NCBI GenBank assembly: GCA_013138705.1
Contig: WTCF01000094.1
Span: forward strand, 1 to 7,524
DNA length: 7,524 nt
Source: Deltaproteobacteria bacterium
Lineage (GTDB): Bacteria > Desulfobacterota > Dissulfuribacteria > Dissulfuribacterales > UBA3076
Direction of reading: 5' to 3'
Numbering within the stretch: the first letter of the stretch is position 1; every line of letters begins with the position of its first letter. The notes below the pieces were generated by a model. The model worked only from the letters and a program-made list of their open reading frames with translations. It ran no database searches and was not told the origin of the DNA. Of the stretch, positions 1 through 6,817 are shown one piece after another. Made by a program: the position numbers and the translations under genes.

Positions 1-290
1 ATTTCCTTTGGCCGATTGTGTGGGCCATGCTGGTCGTGGCATTAGCTTCTCTGTATGTTCAACGGATACTTTTTCCCAAATTCACAAAAAATACTCTAAA
101 AGACCTTGATAACTTGATCCCCCTTGAGACCGCCTACAAAAAGGATCTCTGGAACAGGGTGAAACACCGGATACATAAACTCATAGAGGACCAGGCCAGG
201 AGACAGATATTGATTACACACGGCCGATACCTTCGAAAGATTAAGCACTTTCTCGATAAAGATCTAAGCCGTTTTTTCGAACGTATTTAG
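1..290 (+). CDS. Unrecognised membrane-anchored protein, C-terminal part (5' end outside window)
   Basis: The reading frame is open from base 3 to a TAG at 288-290, giving about 95 residues. The first in-window starts (GTG at 18, ATG at 27) have no ribosome binding site in front and sit inside a hydrophobic stretch, so the gene most likely begins left of the window. The visible N-terminal side (FLWPIVWAMLVVALASLY) reads as one transmembrane helix. It is followed by a strongly basic, helical, cytoplasmic-looking tail of about 70 residues rich in Lys, Arg and His (for example KHRIHKLIEDQARRQ). I do not recognise the family. It ends 66 bases before yebC on the same strand and may belong to a separate transcription unit. 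The call rests on open frame and composition only. Confidence 0.55.
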   Translation, partial: FLWPIVWAMLVVALASLYVQRILFPKFTKNTLKDLDNLIPLETAYKKDLWNRVKHRIHKLIEDQARRQILITHGRYLRKIKHFLDKDLSRFFERI

Positions 291-294
291 TGCC

Positions 295-325
295 TTGCCT
301 TTTAGAAAAATCTTGAGTTTATAGT
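295..325 (+). promoter_or_regulatory. Weak candidate sigma-70 promoter for the yebC operon
   Basis: The A+T-rich gap between the upstream stop and yebC contains TATAGT (320-325), five of six matches to the -10 consensus. TTGCCT (295-300) is a possible -35 box, but the 19-base spacer is longer than ideal. No hairpin or riboswitch-like structure was seen in 291-356. Low certainty; position is the main support, since the five genes downstream have no other obvious place for a promoter. Confidence 0.25.
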
Positions 326-346
326 ATCTTGAAAAAATTTAACAAA

Positions 347-352
347 TGGAGG
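347..352 (+). promoter_or_regulatory. Ribosome binding site of yebC
   Basis: TGGAGG ends four bases before the ATG at 357. It is the strongest Shine-Dalgarno match in the yebC-ruvCAB-lon run, which fits yebC being the first gene and the later genes relying partly on translational coupling. Confidence 0.75.
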
Positions 353-356
353 CGTT

Positions 357-1106
357 ATGTCCGGTCATTCAAAGTGGAGCACAATAAAACATAAAAAGGC
401 AGCACAGGACGCCAAGCGTGGTAAAGCTTTTTCCAAGATCATAAAGGAAGTAACGGTAGCCGCCCGTATAGGTGGTGGAGACCTTGCAGCCAACCCAAGA
501 CTGAGGACTGCAATAGCGGCCGCAAAGGCCGAAAATATGCCCAAGGACAATATGGAGCGGGCAATAAAGAAGGGTACCGGCGAACTTGAGGGGGCAAATT
601 ACGAGGAAGTCACATATGAGGGTTACGGTCCGGGAGGAGTGGCAATACTGGTTGAAACTATTTCAGACAACCGCCAGCGCACCGTAGCGGATGTGCGGCA
701 TCTCTTTGCTAAGAGGGGCGGCAACCTTGGAGAGCCGGGAAGCGTGGCCTGGATATTCGAGAAAAAAGGACTCATACTGGTTGAGAAGGACAAGGCCGAT
801 GAAGAAACCCTTATGACTATAGCCCTTGAAGCAAATGCCGAAGATATACAAGAGCAGGAATCCGAATGGGAGGTATATACTGCCCCTGAATCCTTTGAAG
901 ACGTAAAGTCCGCCCTGGAGGCCAATAGCATTCCTGTACTGACCGCCGAAGTCACCAGGTTACCCGGCAACACGGTCAGTATTGAGGACGAAAAGCAGGC
1001 AAGCCAACTCCTGATACTTATGGAGGCACTGGAAGAAAACAGCGATGTCCAGAACGTTTACGCCAACTTTGATATTCCTGATGAAATCCTTGAAAAGGTC
1101 GGCTAG
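357..1106 (+). CDS. yebC: YebC/TACO1-family translation factor
   Basis: 249 residues, the usual length for the family (about 240-250). The N-terminus [20 protein letters not shown] is the family signature, followed by [19 protein letters not shown] and [16 protein letters not shown] (residues 35-72). The middle domain has [14 protein letters not shown] (87-100) and [12 protein letters not shown] (104-115). The third domain follows [14 protein letters not shown] (125-138). The protein is cytoplasmic. The family was long annotated as a transcriptional regulator; recent work on bacterial YebC and mitochondrial TACO1 points to relief of ribosome stalling, notably at proline runs. It opens the operon, 2 bases before ruvC, the common yebC-ruvC arrangement. 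The start is fixed by the strong ribosome binding site and the conserved first residues. No key region is missing. Confidence 0.97.
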   Translation: MSGHSKWSTIKHKKAAQDAKRGKAFSKIIKEVTVAARIGGGDLAANPRLRTAIAAAKAENMPKDNMERAIKKGTGELEGANYEEVTYEGYGPGGVAILVETISDNRQRTVADVRHLFAKRGGNLGEPGSVAWIFEKKGLILVEKDKADEETLMTIALEANAEDIQEQESEWEVYTAPESFEDVKSALEANSIPVLTAEVTRLPGNTVSIEDEKQASQLLILMEALEENSDVQNVYANFDIPDEILEKVG

Positions 1107-1108
1107 GG

Positions 1109-1621
1109 ATGCCAAGGGAGATCATCCTGGGTATCGACCCCGGATCGCGGGCTACTGGTTATGGAATTGTGTCATGGGAGGATAACAGGCTCCATTTCGT
1201 CAATGCAGGTATCATCCGTCCGCGCGCGGAACTCACCTTTGCAGAGCGGCTCGAAAGACTCTATTCAGGTCTAAAGGAAGTAATAGGCCGGCACAATCCA
1301 ACAGTCTCAGCAGTAGAAGGCGTCTTTCATTCAGTTAACGCCAGGGCCGCTTTGCTACTTGGTCATGCCAGGGGGGCGGTAATTCTGGCGGCAGTCCATG
1401 GAGGTCTCCCTGTATTCGAGTACTCGCCCATGACGGTTAAACAGGCAGTGGTTGGCTACGGCAGGGCAGAAAAGACCCAGGTGCAACACATGGTCAGGGT
1501 ACTCCTTAACCTGTCCAAAAAACCCGCTCAGGATGCTGCGGATGCCCTGGCTGTGGCTATATGCCATGCCCACTCTTCGGGCAGCCGGCTAATACCCGAT
1601 TCCGTGAGAAGGAAGGACTGA
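1109..1621 (+). CDS. ruvC: Holliday junction endonuclease RuvC
   Basis: 170 residues, typical length. RuvC is a dimeric, Mg-dependent nuclease of the RNase H fold that nicks Holliday junctions symmetrically during recombinational repair, working with RuvAB. Visible signatures are the first strand ILGIDPGSRATGYGI with catalytic Asp10, the second acidic residue in SAVEGVF (Glu70), and the C-terminal pair in AQDAADALAVAICH (Asp142 and Asp145). These correspond to Asp7, Glu66, Asp138 and Asp141 of the E. coli enzyme. GHARGAVILAA (85-95) and YSPMTVKQAVVGYGRAEK (105-122) are the conserved dimer and DNA-binding regions. ATG at 1109 follows the yebC stop by two bases and places Asp10 at the usual distance from the N-terminus. 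The stop codon shares its A with the ruvA ATG (TGATG), so ruvC and ruvA are probably translationally coupled. Confidence 0.97.
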   Translation: MPREIILGIDPGSRATGYGIVSWEDNRLHFVNAGIIRPRAELTFAERLERLYSGLKEVIGRHNPTVSAVEGVFHSVNARAALLLGHARGAVILAAVHGGLPVFEYSPMTVKQAVVGYGRAEKTQVQHMVRVLLNLSKKPAQDAADALAVAICHAHSSGSRLIPDSVRRKD

Positions 1622-2256
1622 TGATCGGTTATATCAGGGGCGAGAAACAGGGTCAATGGGACCGGGGTGTTATAGTTGATTTGAATGGGGTTGGCTATGA
1701 AATTCAGATGCCCTCTTCATCCCTGGCCAAATTGCCTCCATCCGGTAATGAACTGACAGTCTTTACCCACCTTGTGTGGAAGGACGACACGCTTTCACTC
1801 TACGGATTTGAAACAATTGAAGCCAGGGACATGTTCAGGCTGTTACTGGGAGTTTCAGGAGTAGGCCCCAGGCTGGCACTGAATATCCTGTCAATGCTCT
1901 CTGCTGAAGAACTCCTACAGATACTGGCCAGGGAAGAAAAGAAAAGACTCCGGGCCATCCAGGGTATAGGCGAAAAGACCGCGGCAAGACTGTGTATTGA
2001 TCTAAAGGAAAAGGCCAAGGCCATACTAACGAAGAGACAGTGGGATATGGAATCATCCCCGCATATTGAGCAACCGGGTAAGGAAGACCTGTGGGATGAC
2101 GCACTCTCAGCACTCACCCATCTTGGTTACGGTTCATCTGAGACCAAGGCCGCCCTTGCCAGGGCTTTTGCATCTGCAGGTGAAAATGCAAGCATTGAAG
2201 ATCTGGTGAAAAAAGCCCTGCAGGGTCTGGCAAAAAGTCGTACAAAACAGGCATGA
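1621..2256 (+). CDS. ruvA: Holliday junction branch migration protein RuvA
   Basis: 211 residues from ATG at 1621; typical RuvA is about 190-210. It binds four-way junctions as a tetramer or octamer and loads the RuvB motor. Domain I (OB fold, about 1-63) starts with MIGYIRGEK and includes [12 protein letters not shown] (20-31) and [12 protein letters not shown] (61-72). Domain II has two helix-hairpin-helix motifs, [14 protein letters not shown] (77-90) and [12 protein letters not shown] (113-124). Domain III (about 153-205), which contacts RuvB, has [19 protein letters not shown]. An in-frame ATG at 1561 would add 20 residues inside ruvC that do not belong to the family. The 1621 start has AAGGAAGG at 1609-1616 and restores the canonical N-terminus. 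Its stop overlaps the ruvB ATG by four bases (ATGA). Confidence 0.97.
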   Translation: MIGYIRGEKQGQWDRGVIVDLNGVGYEIQMPSSSLAKLPPSGNELTVFTHLVWKDDTLSLYGFETIEARDMFRLLLGVSGVGPRLALNILSMLSAEELLQILAREEKKRLRAIQGIGEKTAARLCIDLKEKAKAILTKRQWDMESSPHIEQPGKEDLWDDALSALTHLGYGSSETKAALARAFASAGENASIEDLVKKALQGLAKSRTKQA

Positions 2257-3275
2257 CAGCAGAAAATATCGCAAACAGAACGGGCGACACGAATTTGAGC
2301 CCTGAACCCTTGCAGGAAGACAAATCTTTCGAGCCCGGAATAAGGCCGAAGACCCTTTCTGAATACATAGGTCAACAGGAGGTCAAGGCCAGCCTCGATG
2401 TCTTTATTACTGCAGCAAGAAAAAGAGGCGAGGCCCTTGACCATGTATTGATCCACGGGCAGCCCGGCCTGGGCAAGACCACTCTTGCCCACATAATTGC
2501 AACAGAGCTTGGGGTGAACTTCAGATCCACATCTGGTCCTGTGATAGAAAGGCCGGGAGACCTGGCTGCCATACTGACCAATTTACAGCAGGGAGACGTG
2601 CTGTTCATTGATGAAATTCACCGGCTGAGTCCTGTGGTGGAGGAAATACTCTACCCTGCAATGGAGGACTTTCAACTGGATCTGATAATTGGACAAGGCC
2701 CCAGTGCAAGGACCATCAAGATCGAAATTCCGCATTTTACTCTGGTTGGGGCAACCACAAGGGCCGGGCTGCTCTCACCGCCCCTCAGGGATCGCTTCGG
2801 CGTAGTACTGAGAGTAAACTTTTATCAGGATGACGAACTATGCACAATTGTTAACCGGTCTGCCAGGCTCATGGTCATTGAAATTGACCAACAAGGTGCT
2901 CTGGAGATCGCAAGGAGGTCAAGAGGTACCCCCAGAATAGCAAACAGGCTCTTAAGGAGGGTCCGGGACTATGCAGAGGTCAGGGCCGACGGAAGCATAT
3001 CCCGTCAGATAGCAGACAAGGCCCTGCGCTTGCTGGAAGTTGATCATCAAGGTCTTGACCGCATGGACCGTGAAATTCTCGCTGCCATCATAGACAAGTT
3101 CAAAGGCGGGCCGGTCGGGCTTGATACCCTTGCCACATCCGTAGGAGAAGAAAAAGGCACACTGGAAGATGTCTATGAGCCCTTTTTAATACAAAGAGGT
3201 TACATGCACAGGACCTCCAGGGGCAGGATTGCAACAGATCTTGCCTATGAGCACTTAGATCGTAAGAGAAGGTGA
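2253..3275 (+). CDS. ruvB: Holliday junction branch migration ATPase RuvB
   Basis: 340 residues, normal for RuvB. It is a hexameric AAA+ motor that pumps DNA through RuvA-bound junctions. In order: an N-terminal region with [16 protein letters not shown] (26-41), Walker [10 protein letters not shown] (69-77, Lys75 and Thr76), Walker [10 protein letters not shown] (116-124, Asp120/Glu121), sensor 1 in [10 protein letters not shown] (165-174), arginine-finger region LRDRFG (178-183, probable finger Arg181), sensor 2 [15 protein letters not shown] (225-239), and a C-terminal winged helix with [10 protein letters not shown] (285-294) and [17 protein letters not shown] (309-325). The Walker A reads GQPG where RuvB usually has GPPG; the catalytic residues are intact. 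ATG at 2253 overlaps the ruvA stop (ATGA) and has only a weak binding site, so translation is probably coupled to ruvA. Confidence 0.98.
   Translation: MTAENIANRTGDTNLSPEPLQEDKSFEPGIRPKTLSEYIGQQEVKASLDVFITAARKRGEALDHVLIHGQPGLGKTTLAHIIATELGVNFRSTSGPVIERPGDLAAILTNLQQGDVLFIDEIHRLSPVVEEILYPAMEDFQLDLIIGQGPSARTIKIEIPHFTLVGATTRAGLLSPPLRDRFGVVLRVNFYQDDELCTIVNRSARLMVIEIDQQGALEIARRSRGTPRIANRLLRRVRDYAEVRADGSISRQIADKALRLLEVDHQGLDRMDREILAAIIDKFKGGPVGLDTLATSVGEEKGTLEDVYEPFLIQRGYMHRTSRGRIATDLAYEHLDRKRR
3269..3272 (+). promoter_or_regulatory. Ribosome binding site that decides the Lon-like protease start
   Basis: AAGG (within AGAAGG, 3267-3272) lies five bases before the ATG at 3278, good spacing. An in-frame GTG at 3272 overlaps this motif and would leave no room for it, so ATG 3278 is preferred although GTG would give a GTGA overlap with the ruvB stop. 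Confidence 0.6.
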
Positions 3276-3277
3276 AA

Positions 3278-5689
3278 ATGACTACCATCGTACCACTGGA
3301 TCCGGAAAAACTTCGTCTGAACATAGATCCTAAAAGCCTGGGATTTCAGCAACTGAGCCAGCTTGAGACTGAGGAAAGGCCTTTAGTGGCCCAGGAAAGA
3401 GCCATCCAGGCCCTCACTTTTGGCCTCAGAATGGAACATCCTGATTTCAATATATATGTTGCAGGGATCAAGGAAACAGGGCTTTCCGAACTGGCCCGGT
3501 CTTATGTAGAGGAAGTAGCCAAAGACACACACCCTCAAACTTCTGACTGGTGTTATGTCTACAACTTCCGTAACCCGGATAAACCTTCCGGAGTGGGGCT
3601 TCAGGGGGGCAAGGGCCGGGAATTCAAGAAGGACATGGCAGGCTTACTGGATGAACTGAAGCTCCAAATACCTAAAGTTTTTGAAGCCGAGGCGTATATT
3701 TCCCGGAAGGAAGAGGTGATAAAGGAATTCAATAAAGACCGGAAAAATGTATTCCAGAAGCTGGATAACAAGGTGCGCGAAAATGGCTTTCTACTGCAGT
3801 CAGATCAGTCAGTCATGATGGTAGTTCCGGCAAAGGAAGACGGCACCCCTCTCACCCCTGAGGATCTGTCAAAGATGTCTGAAGAGGAGCGGAAAGAGCT
3901 CAAGGCCAAGAGTGAAGAATTCCACAAGGATATGGGAGATGCCATGAGGCGCATTCAACAGATAGAACAGTCAGTGCGCCGGAAGCTGAAAGAGCTGGAT
4001 CAGGAGGTTGTCAGGCAGACAGTTGACACCTTACTGGAACCCCTGAAGAAAAAATATGAATCTATCAAAATACTCCGGGACTACTTCGCTGATATAAGAG
4101 ACGACGTGGTCCGGCACATGGATGACTTCCGCCCTAAAAGCGAGGCTACTCAGGCTTTGCCCTTTCCTTTTCCTGGAGCTGGTCCGTCCTTTACCCGGTA
4201 CGAAGTAAACATGCTGGTTGACAATTCAGAGACCAAGGGGGCCCCTGTTATTATAGAAAGCAACCCGAGCTATCCAAACCTGTTTGGTGTCGTTGAACGT
4301 AAGGCCCAGTTCGGTGCCCTTTTTACAGATTTTACCATGATCAAGTCAGGCGCAATTCACCGTGCAAACGGCGGTTATCTGCTCATAAAGGCCCTTGATC
4401 TCTTAAAACGGCCTTTTTCATATGAAGCCCTGAAAAGGGCATTGAGAAATAGAAAAATTGAGATAGAAGACCCTGGAGAACAGTTCGGGTTATTCACAAC
4501 CAAGGCCTTGAAACCCGAACCGATCCCTTTGCGTATAAAGATAGTACTTATGGGAAATCCGTTCATGTATCAACTCCTTTATAACTACGACGAAGACTTT
4601 AAAGAACTTTTTAAAGTCAAGGTCCACCTTGACGTCCATGTTGACAGGAACGAAGAGAGGCTGGAGCAATTCATGCGCTCAACCAAGGCCCTTATAGAAC
4701 GGGAAAATCTCAGGGACATGCACATGAGCGGAGTTGCAAGTCTCATAGAGTTCAGCTCCGAACTGGCAGGGTCCCAGGAAAAGCTCAGTCTAAAAATATC
4801 GGATCTTGCAGACTTGTTGCGAGAAGCGGATTTCTGGGCGAGATCTGAAAACAGCGAACTTGTCGAGGGTAAGCATATCCAGAAGGCAATGGATGAAAAG
4901 GCATATAGATGTAATCTGTATGAGGACCATCTGCATGAAATGCTCAAAAAAGATATCCTTAAAGTGGCAACAACCGGTAAGGCCGTGGGCCAGGTAAATG
5001 GGCTGTCCATCTATGACCTTGGTGATTATGTGTTCGGCAAACCCTCCAGGATCACGGTGAACATAGCTCTCGGCAAAGAAGGTGTTGTAAACCTGGAAAG
5101 GGAGGCTGATCTCAGCGGCAGCATTCACACCAAGGGCGTGATGATACTGGCCGGGTATCTAAAGGCCCACTTTGCGGCAGACTGCCCATTAAGCCTCACC
5201 GCCTCCATATGCTTTGAGCAAAGCTACGGCATGGTCGAGGGAGACTCGGCCTCCGGTGCAGAGCTGTTCGCCCTGCTGTCGGCGCTCTCTGATGTGCCGA
5301 TTGACCAGGGAATTGCCGTAACCGGGGCTGTCAGCCAGAAAGGAGAAATTCTGCCGGTAGGGGGGGTCACCAGAAAAATCGAGGGTTTCTTTGACATCTG
5401 CAAGGCGAGGAACTTGACCGGAGAGCAGGGAGTAATAATCCCCGAAACCAACGTCAAAGACCTGATGCTCAAACCAGAAGTGATAGAGGCCGTAAAGCAG
5501 GGCAAGTTCCAGATCTGGGCCATATCCAAGGTGGAAGAAGGCATGGAGATATTGACAGGCCAACCTGCCGGAATCCCTGGACCTGACGGACGCTATCCGG
5601 AAGATTCAGTATTTGCAAAAGTAAATGACAGGCTTAGAAAACTTGCTGAAAAGGCCAAACTCTTCATGCAAAAAGAAGAGGCAGGGTAA
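3278..5689 (+). CDS. Lon-family (S16) protease of the YcbZ/LonH type with degenerate AAA+ ATPase motifs
   Basis: 803 residues from ATG 3278. The architecture matches bacterial Lon-like proteases annotated AAA_32 / LonB lid / Lon_C: an N-terminal AAA-like start with PLVAQERAIQALTFGLRM (35-52), a long charged helical or coiled-coil insertion (about 139-275), the AAA-like core with GAIHRANGGYLLIKALDLL (358-376) and FSYEALKRALRNRKIEIED (380-398), the lid (about 455-545), and a protease domain (about 570-765). The Ser/Lys dyad is present: Ser657 in EGDSASGAELFALLSALS and Lys700 in LPVGGVTRKIEGF. The P-loop position reads GIKETGLS (63-70), lacking the GK pair, and the Walker B position reads YLLIKAL (367-373) with Lys where Asp is expected. 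It may therefore degrade proteins without ATP hydrolysis, as described for LonC-type proteases; that is inference. No signal peptide, so probably cytoplasmic. Last gene of the yebC-ruvCAB run; its stop lies in a palindromic repeat. Confidence 0.92.
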   Translation: MTTIVPLDPEKLRLNIDPKSLGFQQLSQLETEERPLVAQERAIQALTFGLRMEHPDFNIYVAGIKETGLSELARSYVEEVAKDTHPQTSDWCYVYNFRNPDKPSGVGLQGGKGREFKKDMAGLLDELKLQIPKVFEAEAYISRKEEVIKEFNKDRKNVFQKLDNKVRENGFLLQSDQSVMMVVPAKEDGTPLTPEDLSKMSEEERKELKAKSEEFHKDMGDAMRRIQQIEQSVRRKLKELDQEVVRQTVDTLLEPLKKKYESIKILRDYFADIRDDVVRHMDDFRPKSEATQALPFPFPGAGPSFTRYEVNMLVDNSETKGAPVIIESNPSYPNLFGVVERKAQFGALFTDFTMIKSGAIHRANGGYLLIKALDLLKRPFSYEALKRALRNRKIEIEDPGEQFGLFTTKALKPEPIPLRIKIVLMGNPFMYQLLYNYDEDFKELFKVKVHLDVHVDRNEERLEQFMRSTKALIERENLRDMHMSGVASLIEFSSELAGSQEKLSLKISDLADLLREADFWARSENSELVEGKHIQKAMDEKAYRCNLYEDHLHEMLKKDILKVATTGKAVGQVNGLSIYDLGDYVFGKPSRITVNIALGKEGVVNLEREADLSGSIHTKGVMILAGYLKAHFAADCPLSLTASICFEQSYGMVEGDSASGAELFALLSALSDVPIDQGIAVTGAVSQKGEILPVGGVTRKIEGFFDICKARNLTGEQGVIIPETNVKDLMLKPEVIEAVKQGKFQIWAISKVEEGMEILTGQPAGIPGPDGRYPEDSVFAKVNDRLRKLAEKAKLFMQKEEAG

Positions 5690-5794
5690 GCGTTCACATG
5701 GCACCGCATCTGCTTTGTTCTCGGGCACTTGAAGTACAGGGAGTACGTCTGCGTACCCTCCGCCTCGCATCTGCAGCACCCTGTAAACGCTTAC
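5686..5794. repeat. 109-base imperfect palindromic element bounded by 9-base inverted repeats
   Basis: GTAAGCGTT (5686-5694) is exactly complementary to AACGCTTAC (5786-5794). Pairing continues inward imperfectly through ACA/TGT (5696-5698 with 5782-5784) and GG/CC (5700-5701 with 5779-5780). Inside are a hairpin GTACG-TCTG-CGTAC (5743-5756) flanked by GG/CC, an alternative 7-base pairing TACAGGG (5735-5741) with CCCTGTA (5779-5785), and a 9-base direct repeat CGCATCTGC (5705-5713 and 5766-5774). The T of the left arm supplies the stop codon of the protease gene. There is no T-run after any stem, so a simple intrinsic terminator is unlikely. It most resembles a dispersed palindromic or MITE-like intergenic repeat; it could also stabilise the mRNA 3' end or separate expression of the flanking genes. 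Confidence 0.6.
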
Positions 5795-5805
5795 AGTTCG
5801 GTGGC

Positions 5806-5810
5806 AGGAG
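5806..5810 (+). promoter_or_regulatory. Ribosome binding site of the 161-residue gene
   Basis: AGGAG ends six bases before the ATG at 5817, with a run of A bases as spacer. This is among the best binding sites in the window and argues strongly that the following unknown gene is translated. Confidence 0.7.
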
Positions 5811-5816
5811 AAAAAA

Positions 5817-6302
5817 ATGAGACTTAATATCATCACTTCCCAGAATGAATTGCCGGTAAAAAAGGGATATATGATCTCTTTAATCATCAAGAGACTTAAA
5901 GGACATAAATATGTGGAAGTACATCTTTTCCGCCCGGATTGGGATGAGAAGGAGGCCCAATCTTACGATTGGATAAAGCTTCTTGGAGACCCGATAGACA
6001 GAAATGCACCTGCTGATTCTATGAGCAGTCGCAAGGTCCTTTTGGAATCATTCACCCTTGAGGAAAGAGATATGATAATTGACTGCATGAAGGAACGGTA
6101 TGTCTCCAGACTGTCCGCAATCAATTCACGGCCCCTGGACTTCCCCATTCCTATGGGGCTCATTCCTCTGTCTGAAATCCCGGAAGATGATGATATCGGC
6201 TGCATCCGCTTTGAAGAGATCCCTAACTATACTCTCCCCTTTCCTGTGCATGGTCTTTATATTTTAAGCCAACATGAAACCGTAGAGGAAGAAATGGACT
6301 AA
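5817..6302 (+). CDS. Hypothetical protein, 161 residues, unknown function
   Basis: I do not recognise this protein. It has a strong ribosome binding site and clear start. It looks soluble: no signal peptide or membrane helix. The N-terminal part has alternating hydrophobic strands (ISLIIKRLKGHKYVEVHLFRP, roughly 20-40). A helical segment follows, FTLEERDMIIDCMKERYVSRL (roughly 79-99), and then a proline-rich region with PLDFPIPMGLIPLSEIPEDDD (roughly 106-126). The C-terminus is acidic (HETVEEEMD). The two cysteines, Cys90 and Cys129, do not form a CxxC motif. It lies after the palindromic element, so it may be expressed apart from the protease gene, and its stop is 8 bases from the stop of the convergent minus-strand operon. 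Coding status is well supported; function is open. Confidence 0.8.
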   Translation: MRLNIITSQNELPVKKGYMISLIIKRLKGHKYVEVHLFRPDWDEKEAQSYDWIKLLGDPIDRNAPADSMSSRKVLLESFTLEERDMIIDCMKERYVSRLSAINSRPLDFPIPMGLIPLSEIPEDDDIGCIRFEEIPNYTLPFPVHGLYILSQHETVEEEMD

Positions 6303-6310
6303 TGAACGAT

Positions 6311-6481
6311 TCACCACCAGCTTATTACCTCATCGTTGTCAAAGATAAGTTTCACCAACTTGTCATAATCCGTATCCTCATAAAGGTTAAACCAGGTCGC
6401 CTCGTGGTCTTCTGCCAATTTTTCAGCAAGGAACTCAGTATTATTTTCAGGTCTGCTTTTAAAAATATGTAACTGCTTCAT
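6311..6481 (-). CDS. Small DsrH/TusB-like protein, 56 residues, shortened
   Basis: A 56-residue frame on the minus strand from ATG (6479-6481) to TGA (6311-6313). It begins MKQLHIFKSRPENN and ends DYDKLVKLIFDNDEVISWW. The LHIFKSRP start resembles the LHxxxKSP start of DsrH/TusB. The ending resembles the family's DYxxFVxLxxxxDxVxxW end. The middle 40 or so residues of a normal 95-100-residue DsrH are missing, and there is no cysteine, so the usual persulfide-binding Cys is absent. It starts 12 bases after the stop of the DsrF-like gene, with AGGA (complement of 6492-6495) overlapping that stop as a probable binding site. The family link comes from recalled sequence similarity and gene order, not a search. 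It could instead be an unrelated small partner protein. As the last gene in the cooS operon it probably forms a complex with the two proteins before it. Confidence 0.6.
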   Translation of the reverse strand: MKQLHIFKSRPENNTEFLAEKLAEDHEATWFNLYEDTDYDKLVKLIFDNDEVISWW

Positions 6482-6493
6482 TTTCTCGTTTTC

Positions 6494-6805
6494 CTAAAAA
6501 GGCACCACTAGCTGGTACGCCTTGATTTTGGGGATCATGTCTTCCAGTGAAAGGTATTTAACGTGCTCATATTTGTCGGCATCGGCCTTGACGTTAGTGT
6601 AGATCTCTGCCTCAAAGTCCTCCACAAAACTCTCCAGGTGTTCTTTGAACTCCTCCTCTGATAAATTCGAGGGTGATTCTATATTGGAGTCAATGAAGAA
6701 GGCACCGCACCAAAGATTTTCCACCATACATCCGAAGGCGCTGCGCAGGGCCTGCCAGCAATTCTCGGTTTCGTTAATAATGAAAGCCACCTTTTCAATA
6801 TTCAT
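6494..6805 (-). CDS. DsrE/DsrF-like small protein
   Basis: 103 residues, the size of DsrE-superfamily subunits. The first strand KVAFIINETENCWQALRSAF and the next, CGAFFIDSNIES, fit the DsrE fold pattern of a beta strand, a helix over a conserved small-residue patch, and a second strand ending in an acidic residue. A helix-rich acidic stretch SEEEFKEHLESFVEDFEAEIY (50-70) follows, and the protein ends KIKAYQLVVPF, like the hydrophobic ends of DsrF/TusC. Cysteines are at 16, 26 and 33; any could carry sulfur, but none is in a motif I can assign with certainty. The gene starts 12 bases after the preceding stop with AGGAG (complement of 6815-6819) formed partly from that stop codon. Known relatives relay sulfur as persulfides in DsrEFH or TusBCD complexes; that role here is inference. 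Confidence 0.65.
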   Translation of the reverse strand: MNIEKVAFIINETENCWQALRSAFGCMVENLWCGAFFIDSNIESPSNLSEEEFKEHLESFVEDFEAEIYTNVKADADKYEHVKYLSLEDMIPKIKAYQLVVPF

Positions 6806-6817
6806 GGTCCGGTTCTC

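Noticed and set aside
18..20. GTG as the start of the first gene
   Set aside because: No binding site precedes it and the open frame with hydrophobic residues extends to the window's left edge.
623..973. Minus-strand 116-codon frame inside yebC, and similar frames inside ruvA, ruvB and the protease gene
   Set aside because: They are antisense to strongly conserved genes, with Ser/Arg-rich shadow composition and no family features.
1561..1620. Upstream in-frame ATG that would extend RuvA by 20 residues
   Set aside because: The added residues lie within ruvC and do not match the family; ATG 1621 gives the canonical MIGYIRG start with a proper binding site.
3272..3277. GTG start for the Lon-like protease two codons upstream
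   Set aside because: It overlaps the ribosome binding site that is correctly spaced for ATG 3278. It cannot be fully excluded because GTGA overlaps are common.
5739..5759. Hairpin after the protease gene as an intrinsic terminator
   Set aside because: The stem is short and is followed by CCGCCTCGC, not a T-run; it is better read as part of the palindromic repeat.
5606..5890. Minus-strand 94-codon frame across the palindromic element
   Set aside because: It overlaps the ends of two real genes and the repeat, has no supporting binding site or family likeness, and arises from the repeat's composition.
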